A DNA stretch of 64,000 nt from Streptomyces sp. SID13726 (GTDB lineage: Bacteria > Actinomycetota > Actinomycetes > Streptomycetales > Streptomycetaceae), in assembly GCF_010548375.1 (NCBI RefSeq), contig NZ_JAAGLY010000002.1, positions 806,001 through 870,000 of the forward strand. Direction: 5' to 3'. Shown in pieces: positions 24,605-33,693 of the stretch (position 1 is its first letter; each line of letters starts with the position of its first letter). The position numbers and the translations under genes were made by a program. The notes under the pieces are model-generated. The model made no database searches and was not told the DNA's origin. It worked only from the letters and a program-made list of their open reading frames with translations.

Positions 24605-25546
24605 TCACTCGGACGCGGGAGCCAAGTCGAGTCGTACGGGCTCGTCGCGGTCACAGTGCAGTCGTCCGTCGATGACCCGTGCGACGGCGACCTGGAGGGA
24701 GGATCGGCGGCTGGCGAGAGTGCTGCGGTCCCCGGCGGAGGGGGTGGTCGTGCCGGGGTGGGTGAAGTAGAAGACGTACGCCGTCCCGTCCTGGACGACC
24801 ACGTCGGCGTGCAGACCGATGGTGCCGTCGTCCGGGCGGATGCCAGGCGTGTCCAGGATCAGCCCTTGGTGTTCCCAGGTGGTCAGGTCGTCCGAGCGCA
24901 GTACGCCCTGGCCGCGCCATTCGTCGATCAACATCCAGTAGTGGCCACCGAGTTCGAAGACATTGGGACCTTCGTGCGGACGATGGCCCACGACCAGTCC
25001 GGTGGGTTCCCAGTGGTACAGGTCGGGGCTGTCGGCGGCATGGGTGTGGGAACCCCGCATCTCGTCCTTGAACCACATCCGCCAGCCGCCGTCCGGCAGC
25101 GGGAACACACACGCGTCGATGACACGCTCGGAGTCGAGGTCCAGGGCGCCGTAGTGGGTCCAGTCCAGCAGGTCGGAGCTGGTGTAGTGGTGGATACGGG
25201 CGGGTCCGCTCCAGGAGTCCGGTACGCCGGGAAGGTAGCTGGCGTACAGGTGATAGAGCCCCTCGTGCCAGACGATCTCCGGCGCCCAGAAGGTGTTGCG
25301 TCCCCCTTCGAATTCCAGGCCGGTGAGAGTGCCGCGATAGGTCCACGTGCGGCCGCCGTCACGCGAGGCGGCCACGCCCAGTTCGGTGCCATGCACCCAG
25401 GCGACACCGGGGCCGGACACGCTGGTGCGGCGGTTGGTGTAGATCAGCCACCATTCGGCGCGCTGACGATTCCAGACGGCCACAGGGTCGGCGGCACCGT
25501 CGTACACCGGATCACGGAAGAGCGGGGCCGGGGCCACACGAGTCAC
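24605..25546 (-). CDS. Five-bladed beta-propeller glycoside hydrolase (GH43/GH117-like)
   Basis: 313 residues from GTG 25546 with AAGGGAGAT upstream; no signal peptide, so intracellular. Propeller-type features include DPVYDGAADPVAVW at the N-terminus, ELGVAASRDGGRTWTYRG, NTFWAPEIVWHEGLYHLYAS, and GPNVFELGGHYWMLIDEW. In this fold an N-terminal Asp and mid-protein Asp/Glu act in catalysis, and candidates (Asp in DGAADP, Glu in APEIVW, Glu in HEGPNVFE) are present. Last gene of the polysaccharide operon, 52 bp after LacI. Likely trims arabinose- or galactose-type oligosaccharides brought in by the ABC system. Confidence 0.75.
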   Translation of the reverse strand: MTRVAPAPLFRDPVYDGAADPVAVWNRQRAEWWLIYTNRRTSVSGPGVAWVHGTELGVAASRDGGRTWTYRGTLTGLEFEGGRNTFWAPEIVWHEGLYHLYASYLPGVPDSWSGPARIHHYTSSDLLDWTHYGALDLDSERVIDACVFPLPDGGWRMWFKDEMRGSHTHAADSPDLYHWEPTGLVVGHRPHEGPNVFELGGHYWMLIDEWRGQGVLRSDDLTTWEHQGLILDTPGIRPDDGTIGLHADVVVQDGTAYVFYFTHPGTTTPSAGDRSTLASRRSSLQVAVARVIDGRLHCDRDEPVRLDLAPASE

Positions 25547-25598
25547 GGCGATCTCCCTTGCTTGTGATGCTCTTGAAGAGGACGTATCGGCAGCCAGG

Positions 25599-26600
25599 TC
25601 AGCCGCCGGTCGACTCCCGGACCACCACCGAGAATCCGCCGACCAGCTCCTCGTGCACCGCCGGGGGCCCGGTCCGCTCGATAAGCCTGATCAGCAGGTC
25701 GACGGCCCGCTCGGCCATGCCGTCGTGGTCCGGATCGACGGTGGAAAGGGAGGGGATGAAGAACTCGCTCTCCGTGACGTTGTCAAAGCCGATCACCTTC
25801 ACCTGCTCGGGCACCCGGACGCCGACGTCCGCCAGTCCCCTGAGTACGCCCATGGCCAGGGAGTCGGTCACGCAGAACACTCCGTCGAAGTCGAGGCCGC
25901 TCGCCGCCATCTCCCGGGCGCTCCGGGCACCTTCACGCATGCCGAACCGGTCCACCCGCTGGATCAGTGCCGGGTCCGGGGCCAGGTCCGCCTCCCGCAG
26001 CGCCTGCTGGTAACCCGTGAGGCGGAGGCTGGAGGTGTCGACCTCGTCCACCGCCCCGCACAGCATGGCGATGCGCCGACAGCCCCGTTCGATCAGGTGT
26101 CCCACGGCTGCCCGGGATGCTTCCAGGTTGGGCATGGCGACATGGTCCACAGGGCCGCCGAAGATCCGGTCGCCGAGGACGACCAGCGGGTGGTCCACCC
26201 TCAGTCGCTCGGCGTCGGCCTGACCCATGCCCGCGGCGCTGAGGATGAGCCCGTCGTACAGCCGGTTACGGGACAAGGACAGCGCGTCCAGTTCGTTCTC
26301 CCGGGAGGCGGTCTGCTCGATGCTCACCCGGAGCTTGCGGCGCTCGGCAGCGGCGATGATGCCGGCCGCCAGCCGCCCGTAGTACGGGCTGTTCACCTCC
26401 GGCACGGCGAGACCGATGGTTCCGGTGCGGCCTTTGGCCAGGTTGCGGGCCGCGACGTTGATCCGGTAGTCCAGCCGGGTCATCGCCTCCAGGACCCGCT
26501 CCCGTGTGGACGGGCGCACGTTCGGGTGGTTGTTGATGACGTTGGACACCGTCATCGGTGAGACACCGGCCGCCTTCGCCACGTCCTGGATCGTCGTCAC
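25599..26600 (-). CDS. LacI-family transcriptional regulator
   Basis: 333 residues from GTG 26600. The N-terminal helix-turn-helix and hinge (TIQDVAKAAGVSPMTVSNVI, then RINVAARNLAKGRT) is textbook LacI. The rest is a periplasmic-binding-protein-like effector domain (IGLAVPEVNSPYYGRL, VLGDRIFGGPVDHVAMPN, VIGFDNVTESEFF). Embedded in the glycosidase operon, it probably represses the operon and the divergent ABC transporter until a sugar is bound. AACCGGTT palindromes in the divergent region at 36.9-37.5 kb are candidate operators. Confidence 0.93.
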   Translation of the reverse strand: MTTIQDVAKAAGVSPMTVSNVINNHPNVRPSTRERVLEAMTRLDYRINVAARNLAKGRTGTIGLAVPEVNSPYYGRLAAGIIAAAERRKLRVSIEQTASRENELDALSLSRNRLYDGLILSAAGMGQADAERLRVDHPLVVLGDRIFGGPVDHVAMPNLEASRAAVGHLIERGCRRIAMLCGAVDEVDTSSLRLTGYQQALREADLAPDPALIQRVDRFGMREGARSAREMAASGLDFDGVFCVTDSLAMGVLRGLADVGVRVPEQVKVIGFDNVTESEFFIPSLSTVDPDHDGMAERAVDLLIRLIERTGPPAVHEELVGGFSVVVRESTGG

Positions 26601-26649
26601 ACTCGCCCCTGGTCCGCACTCTCGGAATCACCCGATGCTATGTCCCGCC

Positions 26650-29028
26650 TCACCGGCGGGTCCGCAGGACGGTGAAGGAGTGGGCCGGCACCTCATGGAC
26701 CGGTCCGGTCGGCCGGTCGTCGGCGGGAACGGCGGGAGCGGGTCCGAATCCGCTGTCCGCGTCCGGCGGCACGGCGAGAGTGGTGCGCTCGCACCAGTCG
26801 GCACCCTCCGAACCGGCGAGCAGGACCCGCACCGGGACGGGATCGGCCGTGGCGTTCGCGATCTTGACGATCGTGTCTCCGGAGGCGCTGTCCCGGACGG
26901 CCGACACGGCGAGGAGCTCGGGCCGCGGCCGGATGTCCTCGACGTCGTGGACCAGCTCACCGTCGCGATAACACCGGATGCGCCGGCCATCCACGTCGAT
27001 CCGCAGGTCGTACCAACGCCCGGTCTCGACCCCCTCGGGCAGACGCTCGCTGAGGTCGTCCGGTACGTCGTCGTCCACACGCTGCAACCAGGTCGACTGG
27101 TTCTCCCAGCCGCCGAGCGTCCACTGGCACCGGTTCCCGGGCGAGGTCCCGGCGAAGCCCAGCACAAACCCCTCGGCACCGTCCGTCTTCCTGGCCCGCA
27201 CGGAGAAGGTGTACGACGGTCCCGGCGCCGCGTCCGCGAGCAGCAGCCCGGCGCAGGTGCCGCCCACCTCGGTCTGGCGGATACGGCCCTCTCCCGCGGA
27301 CTCCCAACTGCCGGACCCGGCATGCCAGGCACCGAAGTCCGGGGCCGGTTCGGGCTCGGCGCCCAGCGGGCCGAGGGCCACGTCGGCGAACTCGGCGCGG
27401 GTGTCGGCGCCGGTGCCGAGGTGGACGGTGAACCGGCGGTTGTCCGGGGTCGTCGGCGGAGCCTCGGGCGCGTCGGTGACGGTGACGGGCAGGGCGGTGT
27501 CGCCCGAGTTCAGCGAATGCATCTGCTGGACGTGGTAGTTGAGGGTGGGCCAGACGTGGGTGTTGTCGAAGTAGATCAGGTCGGGCAGCCATTGGGTGTG
27601 GCCCTGCTTGGCGAGCAGCGGGGCGTAGGAGGCGAGCCGGACGACATCGCCGTTGCGCTCCATGGCGATCATGTAGGCCGCCTCCGCGATCGCGCTGCGC
27701 CCGTCGTTGCGCCAGCTGCCGTACTCGCCGATGTACAGGTGCGGGCCCCCGCGGTCCATCGTGTCGAAGCGGCGGGTGTTCTCCAGCATCCAGGCGGGCG
27801 ACTTGTAGGCGTGCTCGTCGACTACCGGGACGCCGCGCTCGCGGGCGAACGCCCAGCCCTTCTCCCAGTCCTCGCCGAAGGTGGCCGGGCCGAGGGTGCC
27901 GACGACGGTGATCTCGGGGTGGTGCTCGCGCAGGGCGTCGTGGATACGGGAGAAGCGGTCGCGGAAGGTGTCGGTGATGGTGTCCTCGTTGCCGACACCC
28001 AGGTATTCAAGGCCGAAGGGCTCGGGGTGACCGGCGGCGACACGCAGGGCGCCCCACCGGGAGTCGGCGGGGCCGTTCGCCCACTCGACCAGGGCCAGCA
28101 CCTCGGCGATGTACGCGTCCATCTCCTCCTCGGGGAGGCCCACTTGGCCCGTTCCCGCGCTGTTCTGGCAGCAGACGGCGGCCGGGACGACGGGCAGCGG
28201 CTTGGCGCCGATGTCCTCGCAGAACTGGAAGTACTCGAAGTAGCCGAGCCCCATCGACTGGTGGTAATGCCAGATGTTGAACTGCTGCCGGCGCTCGTGC
28301 AGCGGCCCGATCGTCTCGGACCAGCGGTACATGTTGCCGAGCCCCTGCCCGTGAGCGAGACAACCACCGGGAAAGCGGACGAACTTGGGCCTGAGGTCGG
28401 CGATGGCCTGGGCGAGGTCGGCGCGCAGACCGCCGGGTCGGCCCCGGAAGGTGTGCTGCGGGAAGAGCGAGATCAGGTCGAGGTGGACGGTGCCGGTCGC
28501 GGTGAGGGCGAGGCGGGCGTCGGGGTCCTCGGCACCGCTGGTGATGACGGCCCGGTACTGCGTCCAGGTGTCGGCGCGAGGCGTGCGGAGCCCCAATTCC
28601 GCTTCTCCGTAGACTCGTTGTCCGTCCGCGCTCTCGATGCGCGCGGTCAGTCGGCCTTCCCCTCGCGCGTGGAGACCGAGGTCGTACGACGCCCCGGCCG
28701 CGACCGGGATGCCGTCGAAGCCCTCGTTGCGCAGGGTGCCGTCGGTGAGGACCGCGTAGTGCGGGTTGGCCGGGTGCAGCGGGTCGTCGGTGGAGACCGC
28801 AAGCGATCCTGACTGCCGCTCCCACGCGGTGAGGGAGTGCCAGTCGGCATGATCGGCGGAGCTGTACTCGAAGGACCTGTTCTGCACGAGTTCGGCGTAG
28901 AGCCCGCCGTCCGCCGCGTAGTTGAGGTCCTCGAAGAACACGCCGAACAGGTCGGGCGATATGGGGGTGCCGGGGGCGCTGGTGTCCACTTCGATGACCG
29001 TCTCGGCGGGGCGGCGGGTTCCGCTCAT
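26650..29028 (-). CDS. Alpha-L-arabinofuranosidase, GH51, long form
   Basis: 792 residues, ATG 29028, no signal peptide. An N-terminal carbohydrate-binding-like beta domain (about 60-190) is followed by the GH51 barrel with VRFPGGCLAHGQG (217-229). The acid/base Glu348 lies in YLGVGNEDT and the nucleophile Glu435 in LYIGEYGSW. From about 560 there is a further concanavalin-like domain (FGAWHAGSGSWE...). This is the plant/Streptomyces-type long GH51. It releases arabinose from arabinan or arabinoxylan fragments, and the lack of an export signal suggests cytosolic action on imported oligomers. 34 bp after the preceding gene in the operon. Confidence 0.9.
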   Translation of the reverse strand: MSGTRRPAETVIEVDTSAPGTPISPDLFGVFFEDLNYAADGGLYAELVQNRSFEYSSADHADWHSLTAWERQSGSLAVSTDDPLHPANPHYAVLTDGTLRNEGFDGIPVAAGASYDLGLHARGEGRLTARIESADGQRVYGEAELGLRTPRADTWTQYRAVITSGAEDPDARLALTATGTVHLDLISLFPQHTFRGRPGGLRADLAQAIADLRPKFVRFPGGCLAHGQGLGNMYRWSETIGPLHERRQQFNIWHYHQSMGLGYFEYFQFCEDIGAKPLPVVPAAVCCQNSAGTGQVGLPEEEMDAYIAEVLALVEWANGPADSRWGALRVAAGHPEPFGLEYLGVGNEDTITDTFRDRFSRIHDALREHHPEITVVGTLGPATFGEDWEKGWAFARERGVPVVDEHAYKSPAWMLENTRRFDTMDRGGPHLYIGEYGSWRNDGRSAIAEAAYMIAMERNGDVVRLASYAPLLAKQGHTQWLPDLIYFDNTHVWPTLNYHVQQMHSLNSGDTALPVTVTDAPEAPPTTPDNRRFTVHLGTGADTRAEFADVALGPLGAEPEPAPDFGAWHAGSGSWESAGEGRIRQTEVGGTCAGLLLADAAPGPSYTFSVRARKTDGAEGFVLGFAGTSPGNRCQWTLGGWENQSTWLQRVDDDVPDDLSERLPEGVETGRWYDLRIDVDGRRIRCYRDGELVHDVEDIRPRPELLAVSAVRDSASGDTIVKIANATADPVPVRVLLAGSEGADWCERTTLAVPPDADSGFGPAPAVPADDRPTGPVHEVPAHSFTVLRTRR

Positions 29029-29062
29029 GGTTGTTCTCGTTCCTTGTGTCGCGGTGGGGTGG

Positions 29063-30325
29063 CTACTTGGGGTACATGAGGGTGCCGAAGCCGAGCTGGT
29101 CGAAGCCGCCGGAGTTGGCGCCGTAGTCTCCGCCGCCGCCCTCGATGCCGACGAGATCGCACATGGCGGCGATGTACTTGTCGTCCAGGCCCTTGATCCG
29201 GTTGTAGTGGTAGTGGAGCATCGCCCAGATCGGACGGATCGTGCCGCGGCCGTAGTCGTTGATCACGGTCTGCTCGTTGTACGCGCAGTTGTGGCCGCTG
29301 CCCCAGCTGTAGGTGGTGAACGGCACGTCCAGGCCGACGTTGTACTTGGCGACGTACTGGGCTCCCTTGAAGAACCGGTTGTCGTCGTAGCCGTACAGGT
29401 CGACGCCCTGGTTCCAGGCCATCTCGCAGACCGCGCCCATCTGGCCGATCCCCATGACGCTGTGGGACTGGTCGCGGCCGGCCTCCTGCCACTGGCCCAG
29501 CGCGTAGCCGTCGTCGTCGGTGTGGAGGAACGGGACGGCGTGGCCGACGGCGCCGTTGCCCGCGCCGCTCTGGTAGTAGGTGACGGCCGCGTCGAACTTG
29601 TCGGCGTCCTCGCAGAGGATGGCGATGGCCATGAGGGAGGCGAGGTTGCACAGGTCCCAGTTGGCCCAGTAGTGGGTGATGCAGGTGTTGTTGTGGTACG
29701 TGAGGAACCCGTTGTTCCACGGGTAGAAGACGTTGAGCATCATCTGCTGGAACGCCGGGAGGTCGAAAGCCGGGTAGTCGCGCAGGAGTTCGCCGACATT
29801 CGCGAACTGCCAGCCCTGGAGACCGGCGAGCAGACACGCGTCCGTGGGCCCGTCGATCGCGGTCAGGGTGCTCGACCAGGCGTTGCAGATGGCCGCCGCG
29901 CAGTCCGCGTGGGCGGTGTCGCCGGTGATCAGCCAGCGCAGGGTGTTCTGGTAGGCGGCGGCGATGTCGTTGTACAGGTAGGTGTAGTTGTTGTTGGTCC
30001 CGGCGCCCCGGTAGGCGGTGGTCTGCGGGTTGGCCGTCCAGGTGGACGCGGAGTGGGCGTTGGCGGTCAGCACCTGCCAGGTCGAGTACCACGGGTCGGC
30101 GAACGCGGCCACCTTGACCCGGGCGCGGTTGATGTCGCCCGGGTGGTGGATCCCACCGGGGTGGTTCCACACCGTCGGCGCGGCACCGGCCGACCCGGTG
30201 CCGACGGCCCCGAGCGCGCCGACGACGGCCAGCCCGCCGGCGGCACGCAGCACGCCTCGTCGGCTCGGGCCTACGCGGCGGGAGGGGGTCTGGCCAGAGG
30301 TGGGGGGAAGTTCGTTGCGGCTCAT
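29063..30325 (-). CDS. Secreted alginate-lyase-domain protein
   Basis: 420 residues from ATG 30325. A twin-arginine signal (SRRGVLRAAGGLAVVGALG ending near GSAGAA) exports it folded. The mature part is an (alpha/alpha) toroid of the alginate_lyase superfamily, with NLASLMAIAILCEDADKF, AVPFLHTDDDGYALGQWQEAGRDQSHSVMG (given in part) and MAWNQGVDLYGYDDNRF. The QEAGRDQ-H block is shared with the larger upstream neighbour, showing a duplicated family. The substrate is probably a uronate-containing plant polysaccharide given the arabinosidase neighbours, not necessarily alginate. It starts 17 bases after the upstream stop. Confidence 0.78.
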   Translation of the reverse strand: MSRNELPPTSGQTPSRRVGPSRRGVLRAAGGLAVVGALGAVGTGSAGAAPTVWNHPGGIHHPGDINRARVKVAAFADPWYSTWQVLTANAHSASTWTANPQTTAYRGAGTNNNYTYLYNDIAAAYQNTLRWLITGDTAHADCAAAICNAWSSTLTAIDGPTDACLLAGLQGWQFANVGELLRDYPAFDLPAFQQMMLNVFYPWNNGFLTYHNNTCITHYWANWDLCNLASLMAIAILCEDADKFDAAVTYYQSGAGNGAVGHAVPFLHTDDDGYALGQWQEAGRDQSHSVMGIGQMGAVCEMAWNQGVDLYGYDDNRFFKGAQYVAKYNVGLDVPFTTYSWGSGHNCAYNEQTVINDYGRGTIRPIWAMLHYHYNRIKGLDDKYIAAMCDLVGIEGGGGDYGANSGGFDQLGFGTLMYPK

Positions 30326-30342
30326 CGGAGGTGCTTCTCCAA

Positions 30343-33300
30343 TCAAGTGGGGTCCGAACGGCTCTGATCGGGGATGACGCTGACTTGATCGAACTGTGTG
30401 GTGGCGAGGGCCAGGGGGGTGCGGGAGCAGACCACCAGGCCCACGTAGTAGGGGGCGTCGCCGAAGCCGGGCAGCTCGCCCGAGGCGAGGTCGGTCCAGG
30501 TGACGCCGTCATCGGTGGAGACGTAGGCGGCGAAGGCGGTCCCCGTACGCTTCAGCCGCAGCATGGTGGGGGTGGTGACCGTGGCGCTGCCCGTGAAGAG
30601 GGACCTTCCGGCGACGGTCCTGCGCAGCATGAGCTGCGCGGTCGTCCCGCCGGTGACGATTACCCCGACGGCCTGGTCGAAGGGCGACAGGGACTTGGCC
30701 ATGAGCAGGCCGACCTGATCGGCACCGGCGCCGGTACGGGAGACCAGCCGGGCGGTGAGCTCGCAGTCCCCGGTGACGGGCTGCCGTACGAACTGCCCTG
30801 TCATGGCCTGGTTGTTGACGGACAGATCGACACCCGCGCCGCGCGCGGTGAACGTCCCGTCCTCGTACGACGTGCTGCCGGGGGTGCGGATCGCGACCAC
30901 GCCCAGGGTCCCGAAGGACCGATCGTCGAGGACCGCGTCACCGAGGTCGCCGTACGCCCAGGGGGCGGGTGGCGGCGTGCCCACGGTGAGGGTGAGGGTT
31001 CCGCTGCCTGTGCCCGTCGCGTTGCCCGCGGTGGTGGTCACGGTGAACTCTCCGGTCTCGTCGGCGGTTCCGTGGACCAGGCCGGTGCGGCTGTCGAGGC
31101 GGAGGCCGTCCGCCAGACCCTCGGCGGTGAAGCGGGTCGGCTCGTGCGAGGCCCGGAGGAGGTGCTTGAACGGGACGCCCTGGTTCGTGAACGCCGCGGT
31201 GGCGGAGGCGAGTTGGGGTGCCGCCGGGGTTGGCATCGTGGCGGCGGCGGACTCCGAGAGCGGGCCGCGTCCGGAGGTGTTCGTCTTCGCGACGGCGTAG
31301 TGGTACGTCGTCCCGGGGGTGCCGGTGGCGTCCGCGTACCGGATGCGGGTGCCGGACCCGACCGGGCCGACACCGGTCGCGACGGTGGCGTAGGGGCCGT
31401 CCGCGTCGGTGGCGCGCAGGACCTTGTAGCGGGCGGAGAGGTCGGGGTCGGTCCAGGCCAGCTCGATGGCGTCGGCGCCCGAGACCGCTGTCAGGTCGCC
31501 GACGACGCGGGTCGGCTTCTGCTCCGACCAGGCCGGGCCGTACGCCGACGTCACGCGGACGTTGTCGAACGCACCCGTGCCCGTCTCGGCGTACCCCTCG
31601 TCCACGCCGAGGCAGGAGGTGAGGAGCAGGCCCGCGTAGGCCGTGTGCCCCAACTCGACCTCGGTGGAGCCGACTTCGGTCCAGCGGATGCCGTCCGGTG
31701 AGATGGCCCCGGTGCACCGGCGGCCCTTGCGGGTCACCCGTACCCAGTACGGCTTCCGCAGTCGGTAACCGTCGCCCGCGCCCTCGACGTACGGGGCCCG
31801 GAGCGGCGTCGCCGACTCCGGGAGGGCTCCGAGGTTCGAGATCGGGAAGCCCGCGCCCGTGGTGATCGCCGTCTGCTGCGAGGACGGGACGGGAGTGCTG
31901 CCGGTCGCGGACACGGAGGCGCCTGCCGACGGCCGTACGGTCCACACACCGCTCCAGGTGTGCAGCGGCAGGCCCTGGATCAGCATCGAGGCATGGGCGG
32001 CGTCCTCGTCGAGGGAGGCCCGAAGACCGACGCCGATCTTGGAGTACTGGGAGCTCAGCGGCCACACGATCCGAGCGGTGACGCTGCCGTCGCCGCGCAA
32101 CGGCAGGTGCGCATGGCGGTACGTGTCGGCGGTTCCCGATGCCTCCAGCACGAACCGCTCGCCGTCGAAGCCTGCCGATCCGGGGCTCTTCACATCCCCG
32201 ATGTCCTGGGTCGACCAGGGTTCCGGGAGACCGGCGGCCACCGAGAGGACCGCTGAACGACCGCTGCTTCCGAGGGAGTTGGTGGAAGTGATGGTGTAGT
32301 GGTAGATCCGGCCGGGGCGTACGTCGGTGTCGGTGTACGTCGGTCCCTGGACCCGGGTCGCGATCTCCTCGTACGGGCCGCCGGGTCTCTCCGCGCGGTG
32401 GACGATGTAGCCGGTGGCCCAGGTGGACGGCAGCCAGCTCACCGTGATGGCCGTCCGGTCACCGGTCGCCGTGACGCCCGCCGGAGCCGTCGGCACGCTG
32501 GGCGCCGATGCTGTGGCGCCCGCGTAGGCGAGGGTGCCCCAGCCGGGCAGGTCGTCGTTGGCGCCCTCCACTGTGCGAGCGCCGCCCGAGCCCCGGAAGA
32601 CGGCCGCCTTGGTGTACGGGGTGTCGAGGCCGCGCACTCCGGCGTAGTGGGCGTAGGCCATCTCGTGGACCGGTGGGAGGTTGCCGCGGCTGACCGCGGA
32701 GACGGTCGTCTTGATGTACTTGCCGGTGCGGTCGAGGTCGGGCGTGAAGGGGACGTCGCCCCCGAGGTTGTAGCGGGCCGCGTACTCGAAGTTGGCCAGG
32801 ACGCGGTTGCTGTCGTAGCCCCACAGGTCGACGCCCTGGTTCCAGGCGACCTGCGCGATGTCCCCGGTCAGCCCGACCGCCAACTGCTCGTGGCCCTGGT
32901 CGCGGCCGGCCTCCTGACCCTGGCCGGCGCCGGTGACGATCCGGTGGGCGATCGAGCCGTTGCCCGCGCCGGCCGCCGCATAGCGCAGGGCGTCCTCGAA
33001 GAGCGTGGGCTCCTCGCAGAACACCCCTATGGCCAGGATGGTCTGAAGGGCCGTCAGATCCCAGTTGCCGTTGGCGTAGAGCATGTAGCCGGAGACCGCG
33101 GGATACCAGACGTCCAGGAAGGACCGCTCGCAGCGGGCGATGTCGGCGGCCGTCCAGCCGTCGTAGCCGGTGTGGCGGAGCAGTTCGGCCGCGTTGACGA
33201 ACTTGAAGGCCTGCAAGCCCGCGCCGAGGGGGCCGTCGGCACCCGTGATCACGGTCAGGGAGGCGGACCAGGCGTTGAGGAGGTCGCGGGCCTTGTCGGC

Positions 33301-33693
33301 GTTGGCGCGCTCACCGGTCACGGCCCACATCAGGGCGTTCTGGTAGGCGGCGCACGAGTCAGCGACGGCCTGGTTCATGAAGTTGCTGGGGGCGCGGCCC
33401 CAGGAGGTGATCTGGCCGAGGTTCTGGACCGTGTACGTCGACTTCGAGCGGGGGTGCGCGGCAAGGGCGAGGTACCCGTCGTAGACCGGGGACTGCTTCG
33501 CCACGACGGCGGACTTCATACGCGCGAGGTCGTCCGCGGTGTGCAGGAGGCCCGGGTGGGTGAAGGCCCTGATGCTGTAGCGGTCGGCGGCCCGGGCCGT
33601 GCCGGGCGCGAGCAGACCGCTCGCACCCGCCACCAGGAGCAGGGCCGCCGTGCCGCCGAGGAAACCCCGGCGGCTCGGCGGGGAGGCGGTCAT
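30343..33693 (-). CDS. Large secreted multidomain alginate-lyase-like protein with FN3 and lectin-like modules
   Basis: 1116 residues from ATG 33693, overlapping the upstream stop by four bases (ATGA). Tat signal (SRRGFLGGTAALLLVAGAS). Domains: an alginate-lyase-type toroid (about 40-410, with QEAGRDQGHEQLAVG and VAWNQGVDLWGYDSNRV); an FN3 module (PAGVTATGDRTAITVSWLPS, about 430-515); a concanavalin-like module (about 520-700); a second FN3 (about 715-800); a putative Ig/cadherin-like segment; and a C-terminal concanavalin-like module (about 890-1110). The tandem non-catalytic modules suggest tethering to a complex insoluble polysaccharide. It shares its catalytic-domain pattern with the next gene. 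Confidence 0.78.
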   Translation of the reverse strand: MTASPPSRRGFLGGTAALLLVAGASGLLAPGTARAADRYSIRAFTHPGLLHTADDLARMKSAVVAKQSPVYDGYLALAAHPRSKSTYTVQNLGQITSWGRAPSNFMNQAVADSCAAYQNALMWAVTGERANADKARDLLNAWSASLTVITGADGPLGAGLQAFKFVNAAELLRHTGYDGWTAADIARCERSFLDVWYPAVSGYMLYANGNWDLTALQTILAIGVFCEEPTLFEDALRYAAAGAGNGSIAHRIVTGAGQGQEAGRDQGHEQLAVGLTGDIAQVAWNQGVDLWGYDSNRVLANFEYAARYNLGGDVPFTPDLDRTGKYIKTTVSAVSRGNLPPVHEMAYAHYAGVRGLDTPYTKAAVFRGSGGARTVEGANDDLPGWGTLAYAGATASAPSVPTAPAGVTATGDRTAITVSWLPSTWATGYIVHRAERPGGPYEEIATRVQGPTYTDTDVRPGRIYHYTITSTNSLGSSGRSAVLSVAAGLPEPWSTQDIGDVKSPGSAGFDGERFVLEASGTADTYRHAHLPLRGDGSVTARIVWPLSSQYSKIGVGLRASLDEDAAHASMLIQGLPLHTWSGVWTVRPSAGASVSATGSTPVPSSQQTAITTGAGFPISNLGALPESATPLRAPYVEGAGDGYRLRKPYWVRVTRKGRRCTGAISPDGIRWTEVGSTEVELGHTAYAGLLLTSCLGVDEGYAETGTGAFDNVRVTSAYGPAWSEQKPTRVVGDLTAVSGADAIELAWTDPDLSARYKVLRATDADGPYATVATGVGPVGSGTRIRYADATGTPGTTYHYAVAKTNTSGRGPLSESAAATMPTPAAPQLASATAAFTNQGVPFKHLLRASHEPTRFTAEGLADGLRLDSRTGLVHGTADETGEFTVTTTAGNATGTGSGTLTLTVGTPPPAPWAYGDLGDAVLDDRSFGTLGVVAIRTPGSTSYEDGTFTARGAGVDLSVNNQAMTGQFVRQPVTGDCELTARLVSRTGAGADQVGLLMAKSLSPFDQAVGVIVTGGTTAQLMLRRTVAGRSLFTGSATVTTPTMLRLKRTGTAFAAYVSTDDGVTWTDLASGELPGFGDAPYYVGLVVCSRTPLALATTQFDQVSVIPDQSRSDPT

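Noticed and set aside
24409..24654. Small minus-strand frame after the GH43-like gene (81 codons)
   Set aside because: Starts inside the GH43-like 3' end in another frame and shows no coding signal or family resemblance.
26506..28812. Plus-strand open frame of 768 codons opposite the long GH51
   Set aside because: Shadow of the GH51 gene; no recognisable domain.
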